From Nitrospira sp. CR1.2 (GTDB lineage: Bacteria; Nitrospirota; Nitrospiria; Nitrospirales; Nitrospiraceae), in contig WIAG01000013.1 of the NCBI GenBank assembly GCA_014055495.1, positions 1-64,000 of the forward strand: a DNA stretch of 64,000 nucleotides. The letters are read 5' to 3'. The position numbers and the translations under genes are program-made. The first letter of the stretch is position 1, and every line of letters starts with the position of its first letter. Shown in pieces: positions 17,736-25,574 of the stretch. The notes below the pieces were generated by a model. The model did no database searches. It was not told the origin of the DNA and worked only from the letters and a program-made list of their open reading frames with translations.

Positions 17736-18086
17736 TGGTGGAGGCGAGGGGAGTTGAACCCCTGTCCGAAGATCGTCGGCACATCGCATCTACATGTGTA
17801 GCCGATTCTTTACGCTTCGCAGCGACCCACGCCTATCGGCCGGCTTAGAATCACCGCTAGCCCAGTATTGTCTCGCCCCCCGCCGCTGAGCACCGGCGCG
17901 GGACCAGTCCGCTGCATCGCGCCATTCCACCCCCGCGGACCTCAGATGGAACGACGTCTCAGCCTAAATTAGGCTGCGAGTGCCAGTTCTTGGTTGGCAG
18001 TTGCGTTTTTCCCGGAATTTTACGAGTTCCCGAGATCTCGACATGCAACGATGGCGTCAATATCCCCGTCGAAACCGGTCGCCCCC
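17736..18086 (-). ncRNA. ssrA: tmRNA (ssrA), tag peptide ATANQELALAA
   Basis: 351 nt. The 5' end GGGGGCGACCGGTTTCGACG is the classic one-piece tmRNA start; its first eight bases pair with TCGCCTCC before A-CCA at the 3' end. The T-arm GGTTCAACTCCCC and the alanine-type acceptor are intact and CCA is encoded. The resume codon GCA is at 18004 and the reading frame gives ATANQELALAA before TAA at 17971-17969, with the stop inside a small hairpin. The RNA rescues stalled ribosomes with SmpB, encoded at 52624. A long palindromic repeat begins 5 bp upstream of the 5' end. Confidence 0.96.
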
Positions 18087-18090
18087 TAAT

Positions 18091-18214
18091 CAGAATGTTG
18101 ATAAAGGCCTCCAGCTTTGTTCTCGCATCGCTCAGCACCTCGACCTACTGACTAGTAGGCCTCGGTCCTTCGCTCGCTGCGGCCTCGCTGAGAGGCCTTT
18201 CTGTGAACATTCTG
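18091..18214. repeat. Palindromic intergenic repeat, copy 1 (upstream of ssrA)
   Basis: 124-bp imperfect inverted repeat. Outer arms are CAGAATGTTGATAAAGGCCT and, on the other side, AGGCCTTTCTGTGAACATTC; the centre is CCTACTGACTAGTAGG. The half TCGCTGCGGCCTCGCTGAG is shared in form with the copies at 45368 and 56729. It sits between the tmRNA 5' end and the stop codon of the HTH-GHKL gene and would fold into one long hairpin. Confidence 0.8.
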
Positions 18215-18242
18215 GAAGACATCCACTGTGTTCTAGATGCTC

Positions 18243-18248
18243 ATCATA
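18243..18248 (-). promoter_or_regulatory. ssrA: Possible -10 box for ssrA upstream of the palindromic repeat
   Basis: TATGAT on the minus strand, 17 bp after a weak TGGCAT. No good -10 is seen in the few bases directly before the mature tmRNA. If this is the promoter, the precursor carries the whole palindromic repeat as a 5' leader that RNase P must remove. Weak, by eye only. Confidence 0.25.
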
Positions 18249-18305
18249 CCGCATGGGTCAAGGGGATGCCAGCACGCGAAGTCAGTTTGACACAGGCCCC
18301 AGCGA

Positions 18306-19352
18306 TCAAATTGGCAATTCTGTCTGTCCTTGATGGGACCGCGCTCTTTGAATCATTTTTGAAACGTCTGGAGTGACATGCACAGGAATGAGTTTTATTG
18401 AGGGATGACCGTTGGCAAATACTCTAAAAATTTCGTCGGCAAATGCTTGGCCAATTTCCGTCACATCTTTGAAGTCGAGATACACCTCCTTACATTTCTC
18501 AAGTCGATTTAAGATACGCTTCGCTTGAGAACGCGAGACCAGATAGTCCCCTTCGTACTTAGCTAACTGAACAGACAGATGCGTCTTACTGAAGCCAAAA
18601 TCATCAAGATCGGCAGTGAATTTATCAAAAACCTCCTTTGTGGTCTTATTGGAATCTAAGTAAAGGACCATCGTAACCCTGGTACCTGGGCCAACCTCCT
18701 CTTCTTTAACATCAAAAAGCCATTCGTCACCTTCTTGGAAACGGCAGAAGGTCAGCTTATCGGAGGCAAGGATAAATTTGTCGAACATGCGAGAAGTAAA
18801 AAAGATACCCTCGCCTGTATGCCTTCTAGGGTCAGTCGTTAACTTTCCCTTTGTGAGCTCCAACAGCGCATGTCTCGGGTCGTCTAGCTGGAATGCCAGC
18901 TGCAGTTTTTTCCAGATTCCAATACCATAGTCTTGGATCACTATTCGGACGACCAAAGCATCCATCGTGATACTGACATCAGCTAACTGCGACTCAGAAT
19001 GGTCGATAACGTTGTTAAACATTTCCGTAAATCCACAATGACAAATCGCGCGTACGTTTCCTCTCTGATCCGCCAAGAGGGATGCAATGGATTCATTCCA
19101 AATTTTATCTTCTTGTGTCTCCCGTCCAATCGGGACACTGATCCGCAACTCTTTCTGAACTACGAGCCTATAGGGATGTTGCAACGAGTCCGTTTTTCGC
19201 ACTACACCGGCTTTCACCAATTCTTTTAAATTTTTGAATACGGCTTGGCGGGTCACACCAAAGGTCTTAGCAATCTCGATCGGAGAGATTTTCCCCAGAT
19301 CATCGACCTTTTCCAATATAAGTCTCCGGATTTCTTTTGTTTTTCTTTGCAT
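18306..19352 (-). CDS. HTH - GHKL ATPase - DUF4325 (STAS-like) fusion protein
   Basis: 348 residues. Residues ~1-60 form a winged HTH (ISPIEIAKTFGVTRQAVFKN). Residues ~95-220 resemble a GHKL/HATPase fold: CGFTEMFNNVIDHSES (N box) and IVIQDYGIGIWKKL (G1 box), with GEGIFFTSRMFD (G2). The C-terminus SRSQAKRILNRLEKCKEVYL then IGQAFADEIFRVFA matches the DUF4325 STAS-like family. No signal peptide; cytoplasmic. It has no recognisable ribosome-binding site, and a promoter ends 5 bp before the ATG. It is AT-richer than most neighbours. The architecture suggests a kinase/anti-sigma-like switch combined with DNA binding; the target is unknown. Confidence 0.75.
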   Translation of the reverse strand: MQRKTKEIRRLILEKVDDLGKISPIEIAKTFGVTRQAVFKNLKELVKAGVVRKTDSLQHPYRLVVQKELRISVPIGRETQEDKIWNESIASLLADQRGNVRAICHCGFTEMFNNVIDHSESQLADVSITMDALVVRIVIQDYGIGIWKKLQLAFQLDDPRHALLELTKGKLTTDPRRHTGEGIFFTSRMFDKFILASDKLTFCRFQEGDEWLFDVKEEEVGPGTRVTMVLYLDSNKTTKEVFDKFTADLDDFGFSKTHLSVQLAKYEGDYLVSRSQAKRILNRLEKCKEVYLDFKDVTEIGQAFADEIFRVFANGHPSIKLIPVHVTPDVSKMIQRARSHQGQTELPI

Positions 19353-19357
19353 GACCA

Positions 19358-19388
19358 ATGTTAACTTTTAATCCCAATATGTCAACTT
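19358..19388 (-). promoter_or_regulatory. Promoter with paired AAGTTGACA-type repeats, possibly giving a leaderless transcript
   Basis: On the minus strand TTGACA (19385-19380), a 16-bp spacer and TAACAT (19363-19358) form a near-consensus promoter whose start point would fall at or within a few bases of the ATG at 19352. The elements AAGTTGACA and AAGTTAACA are direct repeats 21 bp apart, about two helical turns, a plausible autoregulatory operator for the HTH protein they precede. Confidence 0.55.
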
Positions 19389-19408
19389 TTTAACACAGAA
19401 ACGTAAAC

Positions 19409-20386
19409 CTAAAAAGTTGTATCTGTCAACTTCTTAATAGCACTACTTGCCAGATTGTTCCTCCGCTCTACCGGATACTTTCGCTCCCGCCAGGCGTCGA
19501 GGCCGCCCTCCAGCGGGCGCACACGATGGATACCCTTCTTTTTCAACAGGAACGCTGTCCTGGCGCTGGACACTTCATTGGGGCAGGTGCAGTAGAGCAC
19601 GATGTCGCGGTCGCGCGGGATTTCATGATGGCGATGTTCGATCTCTTCCAACGCGAAATTGATGGCGCCGGGAATGCTGTCCGGATCGAGCTGAACCGAC
19701 AGGGGATGCCGCACATCCACCACACTGATCGCCTCGCCTGCGTCCAGTCGCTGCTTGAGTTCCTCCACGGAGATCTTCGACATGCGTAGATGCCTCAAGA
19801 ACTTCTGCCGGTGATAAAACTTATTGCCGATGAATCCCGCCAGCCCGACGACCAACAACATGAGCAGCAACCCGCCGCCCTGGTCGAACAGGCCGACGAG
19901 TTGTTCGAGTTGATTACTGAAGAGGGCCCCGACTCCCGCACTCACCCCGGCCCAGATGAGGGTGCCGGCCACGTCGTACAGGATAAACGTGAGCGCACTC
20001 ATGCCGACGATCCCGGCCAGCGGGGGCGCCACGGTACTGAAGCCAGGGATAAACTTCGCCAGCAGCAGCGCGCGGGGACCGTTCCGATGAAACAGATTCT
20101 CCGTGTCCCGCACGCAAGAGTCCGGTTCCAGCGACAGCCGGCAAAGGAAGCCGAGTACCTTTCCTCCCTTGAACCGCCCCAGGTAGTACCAGGCGACATC
20201 CGGCGGCAATGACGCGGCCACCGGCACGAGGAGCGCCGCAGCCACCGACATTTTCCCGGCCCCCACGAGGGCCCCGGCAGCAATCAGCAGGGGAATGGCC
20301 GGAATGGGAAAGCCGATCTGCTCGGCCAAGATCACCCAGAAGAGCACCCCCGCCCCATGGTCGGCCAGGAATTGAAAGGTGGACAC
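19409..20386 (-). CDS. DedA-family membrane protein fused to a C-terminal rhodanese domain
   Basis: 325 residues. The GTG start at 20386 follows GAGGGGGG; the longer frame overlaps the upstream gene. Residues 1-200 are a DedA/SNARE-associated membrane domain (AEQIGFPIPAIPLLIAAGAL, LLAKFIPGFSTVAPPLAG). A basic linker leads to a rhodanese domain (SVVDVRHPLSVQLDPDSIPG) with the active-site Cys in DIVLYCTCPNEVSSARTA. DedA proteins act in membrane lipid flipping and envelope stress; the rhodanese part handles sulfane sulfur. The rhodanese faces the cytoplasm by prediction. The gene is 17 bp after the BT1-type transporter gene, suggesting co-transcription. What links the two domains is unknown. Confidence 0.88.
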   Translation of the reverse strand: MSTFQFLADHGAGVLFWVILAEQIGFPIPAIPLLIAAGALVGAGKMSVAAALLVPVAASLPPDVAWYYLGRFKGGKVLGFLCRLSLEPDSCVRDTENLFHRNGPRALLLAKFIPGFSTVAPPLAGIVGMSALTFILYDVAGTLIWAGVSAGVGALFSNQLEQLVGLFDQGGGLLLMLLVVGLAGFIGNKFYHRQKFLRHLRMSKISVEELKQRLDAGEAISVVDVRHPLSVQLDPDSIPGAINFALEEIEHRHHEIPRDRDIVLYCTCPNEVSSARTAFLLKKKGIHRVRPLEGGLDAWRERKYPVERRNNLASSAIKKLTDTTF

Positions 20387-20402
20387 CGTTCCCCCCTCTT
20401 GG

Positions 20403-22025
20403 TCAGGCGCTCCGGAATCGCGAGAAGCGGGTGAACAGGATCGCCGCGAAGGGCAACGCCAGACCAAGCAGGGTCTGGACGATCAACAACATGCCCAACT
20501 GACTATAGTCATCGGGTGACTGAATCGCGTTGGTGACCGGATCGCGTACCTCCCGGGTCACCGCGAACCACTCGTTGAGATATTTCGTCCCGAGTTGGCT
20601 GAGCGACAAGGCGAGATTCGTGAACGAGGCCATCACGGCAAAATACGTGGCTTTGAGATTGGCCGGCGCAGAGTTCGCAATCCAGGCCAGCATGGGAATC
20701 ATGGAGATCTGGCCCAGGGGCGATTCGAGCGCCGTATTCACCAAGGCGATAAACCGCGCATCGACCAGGCCGCCGGTCAACGCCGCCGTCCACTCGTGAA
20801 GCCCGTAATACATGCTGACGATGGGAAGCCCCAGCACAAAGGCCGCCACCGTGAGGAAGCCCACCACATAGGCGATAGACCGTTCAGCCATGAACCGGCG
20901 AAAGAGAAACATGCCCCCCAGCGTCAAGGCGCTGCCGATCAGCGACAAGACCGACAGAAACTGCTGGTCGAACTTGAGCTGGTCGATCATCCACCAGGTC
21001 GCACCTTCACCGGGTCCCGGCACCGCACGAAATACGAATACGACCAGGGCAGTGCCCACGAGCACATGTCTGGCCTGAGGTTCCAGTTCACGGGTTAAAC
21101 GCACCATCAGTACCGTCACGATGGCCATGGAGCCGGCAAAGACGATTTCTTCGCTGTACGGGAAGTCCGCCACGCCGACCGTCAGGGTAAACAACACGAA
21201 GGCCAGGCTCCCGCCAAGAATCCACCAATTGGGTTTGGCCGGCTCCGCAGGCCGGTCCAACAGCGCCGCAATCTGGCCCGGCGTCAGCCCTTGGCTGAGG
21301 TACCGATGTGTCGCGCGCACGCGCAGGATCGAGGCGGTGATCACGCCGAGGACCGACACAGCCGGAATCGTCAACGCGAGCAGATATACCTGTTGATAGA
21401 TCTCCGCAACCTTGTCCTTCGGCAGGTTCTCGACACCCGTAAACAGATACAGATTGATCAGGGAGACCAGGATGCCGCCGCCGATGATCGCCACACGCCC
21501 GAGCGTCTGCATCGTGGTATGCATGAGTTTCAGCGTGCCTTCATCGATCGGGTGCCCCCGTTCGTCCACCCGCGGAACCGCCTCGACGGTCATGGCGTCG
21601 GCCACCGTGTCTTGAATCACGTAGCCGATCGGCGCCAACAACACGCTGAGCACGTACCAGACCTCCGCCGGCATCACCGCCACCATCGCCTCACGATGCC
21701 CGATCAGCCCGACCATGATCAACAGACTCGCCGCAATCACCCCGGCCCCAACATAGACGAGCAGACTTTTCCATCGCCAGAGCAGGTCGACCAGATGCCC
21801 GAACGGCATTTTTAGCGCCCAAGGAATACCGGCCCAGAACCCCAGCGCAGCTAGAAAAGCCGCTGAGAGGCCAAGATAGTCTTTCACGAAGAAGGTGCCC
21901 ACGATGCCCGTGAGCCCGGAAATGCCGGCGGCCATGTAGACCATGAGCGGCGGGAGGTAGGACAGTTGGAAGTCGCGCACGAGTTCCAGAATATTGCGAT
22001 CGATCCAATCAGAGAGCGCACGCAT
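20403..22025 (-). CDS. BT1/MFS-type membrane transporter
   Basis: 540 residues from the ATG at 22025; GGAGG lies 12 bases upstream. About 12-14 membrane segments. The N-terminal block FQLSYLPPLMVYMAAGISGL, then FWAGIPWALKMPFGHLVDL, resembles the folate/biopterin transporter (BT1) branch of the MFS, but the substrate in bacteria is generally not established. It has a cytoplasmic loop with TPGQIAALLDRPAEPAKPN in the middle. It precedes the DedA-rhodanese gene by 17 bp in the same orientation. A GC-rich hairpin lies just upstream of its start. Inner-membrane carrier; function unknown. Confidence 0.7.
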   Translation of the reverse strand: MRALSDWIDRNILELVRDFQLSYLPPLMVYMAAGISGLTGIVGTFFVKDYLGLSAAFLAALGFWAGIPWALKMPFGHLVDLLWRWKSLLVYVGAGVIAASLLIMVGLIGHREAMVAVMPAEVWYVLSVLLAPIGYVIQDTVADAMTVEAVPRVDERGHPIDEGTLKLMHTTMQTLGRVAIIGGGILVSLINLYLFTGVENLPKDKVAEIYQQVYLLALTIPAVSVLGVITASILRVRATHRYLSQGLTPGQIAALLDRPAEPAKPNWWILGGSLAFVLFTLTVGVADFPYSEEIVFAGSMAIVTVLMVRLTRELEPQARHVLVGTALVVFVFRAVPGPGEGATWWMIDQLKFDQQFLSVLSLIGSALTLGGMFLFRRFMAERSIAYVVGFLTVAAFVLGLPIVSMYYGLHEWTAALTGGLVDARFIALVNTALESPLGQISMIPMLAWIANSAPANLKATYFAVMASFTNLALSLSQLGTKYLNEWFAVTREVRDPVTNAIQSPDDYSQLGMLLIVQTLLGLALPFAAILFTRFSRFRSA

Positions 22026-22050
22026 ACGGACCCGGTTCCTCCATTGCCAC

Positions 22051-22079
22051 AAGGGCCGGGGCACGGGCCCCAGCCCTTT
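22051..22079 (-). terminator. GC-rich hairpin between cytochrome c peroxidase and BT1 transporter genes
   Basis: A 12-bp stem with one mismatch (AAGGGC-x-GGGGC paired with GCCCC-x-GCCCTT) and a 4-base loop. It lies downstream of the peroxidase stop and 26 bp before the next ATG. There is no T run, so it may attenuate or protect mRNA ends rather than terminate. Confidence 0.4.
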
Positions 22080-22120
22080 CACCGATTCAGCAAGATGCGG
22101 GTGAGACCTTTGAGCACCCC

Positions 22121-23194
22121 CTACTTGGGAAACTCCGTGGGAGCGGTGACATGCTGCCACCCCTCGCCGTTCAAGGATCGCAAGAAGGCTACCACATCCC
22201 GCTTCTCTTCTGCAGTGAGCGCTAACGGAATCAGCGTGTTGTCGAGATGGGGATTCTTGATGCCTCCCTGATTGTAGAAGTCGACGACCTCCTCCAGCGT
22301 GCCGAACCGTCCGTCGTGCATGTACGGAGCCGTGCGCGAGATCTCCCGCAAGGTCGGCGTCTTGAACGCCCCGATGTCCTCCGGATTCTTGGTCACCATG
22401 TACCGGCCCAGGTCCACGGTGTTCGTATCCCAACCGATCCCCAGGTTGTGGAATTGTTCATCGGAGAAATTGAACCCCGAATGGCAGCGTGTGCAGCGGG
22501 CTTTGCCGCGGAATAGCTCCAGACCTCGTTTGGCGGAGTCGCTCAGGGCTTGCTCCTCTCCACCGAAGTCGAACCGATCCGCAGGACTATTGCCCGAGAT
22601 CAGCGTCCGTTGAAAACTGGCGATCGCCTTGCCGATGTTCTGCTCCGTAATCTCGCCGTGGAACACCTCTTGGAAAAGCCCGCGGTACCCGCTGATCGAT
22701 TTCATCTTCGCGATCATCTCATCGTAGTCCAGAAAGCCATGTTCGACCGGATTGATGAATGGCCCGGTCGATTGCTCTTCCAGTGTCTGAGCGCGCCCAT
22801 CCCAAAACTGCGCCTTGCTATATACGCGGTTGATGGCTGTCGGAGCGCTTCGGCCCCCTTGCAGCCGATTGATTCCCATCGACACGGCTTGTCCGTCGGT
22901 GAACGCCAGGCCCGGCATGTGGCAGTTCGCACACGCGACGGTATTCGTCTTGGATAGCCGCTTGTCGAAAAAGAGCCAACGCCCCAATTCGATCTTCTTC
23001 GCCGTCTGTGGATTGTCCGCCGGAATGTAACCGGCGGGATTCTCCAGGCCCAACGGAATCTCCTGCCTGACAGGCACCGATCCCGATTGAGCCCCAGACG
23101 GCTCACCCATGACTCTCGTGGCCGCCAGACCGAATGTCACGACCATCACCCCTGCCGCAACGCCCGCGACCCATCGCATCCTTGTCTTCCGCAT
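22121..23194 (-). CDS. Di-haem cytochrome c peroxidase (CcpA/MauG family), secreted
   Basis: 357 residues with an N-terminal signal sequence (VAGVAAGVMVVTFGLAATRV). Two haem c motifs are visible: ACANCHMPG after residue ~90 and RCTRCHSGF around residue 235. Family blocks include GRWLFFDKRLSKTNTVACAN, FKTPTLREISRTAPYMHDGR and VVDFYNQGG. It reduces H2O2 in the periplasm with electrons from a c-type cytochrome or cupredoxin. GGAGG precedes the ATG. It is downstream of a small lipoprotein gene and divergent from oxyR, which fits peroxide control. Length is normal. Confidence 0.93.
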   Translation of the reverse strand: MRKTRMRWVAGVAAGVMVVTFGLAATRVMGEPSGAQSGSVPVRQEIPLGLENPAGYIPADNPQTAKKIELGRWLFFDKRLSKTNTVACANCHMPGLAFTDGQAVSMGINRLQGGRSAPTAINRVYSKAQFWDGRAQTLEEQSTGPFINPVEHGFLDYDEMIAKMKSISGYRGLFQEVFHGEITEQNIGKAIASFQRTLISGNSPADRFDFGGEEQALSDSAKRGLELFRGKARCTRCHSGFNFSDEQFHNLGIGWDTNTVDLGRYMVTKNPEDIGAFKTPTLREISRTAPYMHDGRFGTLEEVVDFYNQGGIKNPHLDNTLIPLALTAEEKRDVVAFLRSLNGEGWQHVTAPTEFPK

Positions 23195-23239
23195 GGCTCC
23201 TCCTTTTCTCCTTCCTTCGTGAAGCTCGGCACTGGGGGA

Positions 23240-23446
23240 TCAACGAAACATCAACGTTGAGCCGGGCCGATCCTGGCGCTCGACATGCTGTTCCATTTTC
23301 TGGACGAATTCCTCGTTCGACGAAGATGCTTGCGACATCTGCGCTCCAGCGACGGCCCCGGGAGTAGACGGCTTCCCTTGCGTCGCACATCCCTGCATCA
23401 TGACCACAACAACCATCAGACTGAACGCCATGACACCCTGTCGCAT
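23240..23446 (-). CDS. Small lipoprotein upstream of the cytochrome c peroxidase
   Basis: 68 residues from the ATG at 23446, which follows AGGAGG six bases away. MRQGVMAFSLMVVVVMMQGC is a type II signal peptide with a lipobox-like MQGC. The mature part is short, polar and Ser/Gln-rich, ending VERQDRPGSTLMFR. No family recognised. Position between oxyR and the peroxidase gene suggests co-expression under peroxide stress; a structural or partner role at the membrane is possible but unsupported. Confidence 0.65.
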   Translation of the reverse strand: MRQGVMAFSLMVVVVMMQGCATQGKPSTPGAVAGAQMSQASSSNEEFVQKMEQHVERQDRPGSTLMFR

Positions 23447-23511
23447 GACCCACCTCCTTGTTGCATCCTGTTCGATCACGACTTCATGGTGGGACGATAC
23501 CGGTTGCCGAA

Positions 23512-23530
23512 CTATCAGTCCAATTGATAG
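23512..23530. promoter_or_regulatory. OxyR-like operator between oxyR and the peroxidase genes
   Basis: Perfect dyad CTATCA-N7-TGATAG, 48 bp upstream of the oxyR ATG and 65 bp from the lipoprotein ATG. The CTAT...ATAG arms match half-sites of the known OxyR recognition pattern. Location in the divergent promoter region fits control of both sides. Confidence 0.6.
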
Positions 23531-23578
23531 TGTATGGACTGACGATTAGATATATTAATCAGTCGAGGAGTTCCGCCA

Positions 23579-24493
23579 ATGACCTTGACCGAGCTGCAGT
23601 ACATCGTCGCCCTCGCACAGGAACGGCATTTCGGGCGTGCGGCCGAGCGAAGTTTCGTGACGCAACCGGCGCTGAGTCTGGCCATCAAGAAGCTGGAAGA
23701 AGAATTGGACGTGGCGATCTTTGAGCGGCGCAAGCATCAGGTGGTGCTGACACCGCTGGGGGAACAGATCGTCCACCAAGCCCAGCTGGTGCTGGAGGAG
23801 GTGGATCACATCAAGCTCCTCGCCGCCCAAGGGAAAAATCAGTTGGTGGGTGCCTTACGGCTCGGCGCCATCGCGACGGTCGGCCCGTACCTGCTGCCGG
23901 ATCTCGTGCCGCTCCTGCACAAGCGCGCGCCGGAGATGCCGCTGGAGATCGAGGAGAACCTCACGGTCAATCTGACGGCCATGCTGAAGAGCGGAAAGCT
24001 CGACGTCATCATGATCGCCTTGCCGTTTGAAGAGCCCGGGATATTGGTGAGTGCGCTGTACGACGAATCGTTTAAGGCTGTCGTGCCGTCGGACCATCGA
24101 CTCGCAAAAAAGGGAACCATCGATCCCTCGGCCATGACCGGCGAACGCGTCCTGTTGCCGCATGCCGGTCATTGCTTCAGACATCAGGTGCTGGAGGCCT
24201 GCCCGGAACTCAGCCGATCGGACTCCGAGGGCTTGCAGGGAAATTCGCTGGAGACGATTCGTCAGATGGTGGCCTCCGGCCTCGGCATTACCGTCATGCC
24301 CTCCAGCGCCGTCACCAGCAGACACCTGAACAAACGGCTGACTGTATTGGAGTTTACGAAACCGGTGCCCGAGCGCCGCATTGCCCTGGCCTGGCGCAAA
24401 GGATTTGCCAGACCGGCCGTCATCAGCGTGATTCAGGAAGCGGTGAGACTATTAAAGATTGCGGGATTGGAGCCGATCTCCGCAGCAACATGA
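23579..24493 (+). CDS. oxyR: Peroxide-sensing LysR regulator OxyR
   Basis: 304 residues. The N-terminal HTH is MTLTELQYIVALAQERHFGR, then AAERSFVTQPALSLAIKKLE. The redox segment GHCFRHQVLEAC keeps the two cysteines with eight residues between them, as in E. coli OxyR Cys199 and Cys208 (GHC-LRDQAMGF-C). This supports disulfide-based H2O2 sensing and not only generic LysR function. GAGGAG precedes the ATG. It is divergent from the lipoprotein-peroxidase genes and has a CTATCA/TGATAG dyad in between. Cytoplasmic activator of peroxide defence. Confidence 0.92.
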   Translation: MTLTELQYIVALAQERHFGRAAERSFVTQPALSLAIKKLEEELDVAIFERRKHQVVLTPLGEQIVHQAQLVLEEVDHIKLLAAQGKNQLVGALRLGAIATVGPYLLPDLVPLLHKRAPEMPLEIEENLTVNLTAMLKSGKLDVIMIALPFEEPGILVSALYDESFKAVVPSDHRLAKKGTIDPSAMTGERVLLPHAGHCFRHQVLEACPELSRSDSEGLQGNSLETIRQMVASGLGITVMPSSAVTSRHLNKRLTVLEFTKPVPERRIALAWRKGFARPAVISVIQEAVRLLKIAGLEPISAAT

Positions 24494-24517
24494 CCGGCAG
24501 CATGAAGGGGGAACGCC

Positions 24518-24871
24518 ATGGCGGACTCGCCGAGCATCAGCGTGCATGTGCTCGATCAATCGCAAGGGCGGCCAGCTGAGGGAATCCCGGTGACGTTGGA
24601 GATTCGAGGGTTAACCAGTCTCTGGAAGCAACTTGGACAGGAACGAACTGATCCGGACGGCCGCAGCACGAACCTTCATCCCGCTGGCCTCCGCATGCAG
24701 ACCGGCACCTATCGTCTCACCTTTGACGTGGCTGGCTATTTTCGCGCGAGACACCTAGCAAGTTTCTTCCCCGAGGTGCACGTGGTGTTTACGGTGCAAG
24801 ACGTGACGCAGCACTACCACATCCCGCTGTTACTCAGTCCCTTCGGCTATAGCGTCTATCGCGGCAGTTGA
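24518..24871 (+). CDS. 5-hydroxyisourate hydrolase-like (transthyretin-family) protein
   Basis: 117 residues. The family signatures are intact: SVHVLDQSQGRPAEGIPV at the N-terminus, TDPDGRS in the middle and YHIPLLLSPFGYSVYRGS at the C-terminus, including the catalytic His (HVLD), Arg and the terminal Y-R-G-S. The enzyme opens 5-hydroxyisourate in purine catabolism as a tetramer. No uricase or OHCU decarboxylase is nearby, so the in vivo substrate is open. It follows oxyR by 24 bp with its own AAGGGGGA site and may be co-transcribed. Cytoplasmic, no signal peptide. Confidence 0.9.
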   Translation: MADSPSISVHVLDQSQGRPAEGIPVTLEIRGLTSLWKQLGQERTDPDGRSTNLHPAGLRMQTGTYRLTFDVAGYFRARHLASFFPEVHVVFTVQDVTQHYHIPLLLSPFGYSVYRGS

Positions 24872-24890
24872 GCACAATACCCGAGTCCAC

Positions 24891-25574
24891 CTACTCGTGG
24901 GCTCCCGCAGCCAGCAGCAGGTCCGCGATCACCCGATACCCCTTCTGCCTGGCGTGGCGGAGCGGTGTCACACCATCGTGGTCGGCGAGATTCGGATTCG
25001 CCCCACCGGCCAGCAACAGTCGAATGATTTCTTGATGCGTCGTCCCGCCGTCGCTCAACAGAATCGCTTCCAACAGGGCCGTCCACCCCAATCGGTTGAC
25101 GTGGTTCACATCGATCGTCGTCTTCAAGAGCTCCCGCACCACTTCGACATGGCCCCGCTCGCAGGCCGGAATGAGCGCCGTCCCGCCGAATCGGTTGTAG
25201 ACGGTGAAATCGGGGCTCGCGGCCAAGGCGAGTTTCAGAATGTCCAGGTAACCGCTGGCGCCGGCCAGGAGCAGCGGGCTGTTCTGTACCCTGTCCTGCG
25301 CATTGACGTCGGCTCCGGCTTGGATGAGCAACCCGGCGGTTTCCACGTGATTCTGATAGGTCGCCGCCATCAAGGCGGTACGCCCTCGTCCGTCACGCGC
25401 ACGGAGGTCGGCCCCCTCTGCCACGAACTGCCGGACCAGCGCGACATCATTCCCTTCCGCCGCCCTGATCAACGCCTGGTCACGGTCCCCGGCCACCGGC
25501 TCCGCATCCGCCGCGCCGATGCTGCAAAGGCACAGGCCAAGGACGCACGAGAGCGTGAGCAAGTGGAGCGTCAT
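24891..25574 (-). CDS. Secreted ankyrin-repeat protein
   Basis: 227 residues starting at the ATG at 25574, which overlaps the upstream stop by ATGA. A signal peptide (MTLHLLTLSCVLGLCLCSIG, cleaved near ADAEP) is followed by about five to six ankyrin repeats, for example GRTALMAATYQNHVETAGLL, GGTALIPACERGHVEVVREL and GVTPLRHARQKGYRVIADLL. Probably periplasmic and protein-binding. In other bacteria such proteins accompany catalases or peroxidases; here it is the last gene of a run from SDR through ferredoxin-MBL. Partner unknown. Confidence 0.88.
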   Translation of the reverse strand: MTLHLLTLSCVLGLCLCSIGAADAEPVAGDRDQALIRAAEGNDVALVRQFVAEGADLRARDGRGRTALMAATYQNHVETAGLLIQAGADVNAQDRVQNSPLLLAGASGYLDILKLALAASPDFTVYNRFGGTALIPACERGHVEVVRELLKTTIDVNHVNRLGWTALLEAILLSDGGTTHQEIIRLLLAGGANPNLADHDGVTPLRHARQKGYRVIADLLLAAGAHE

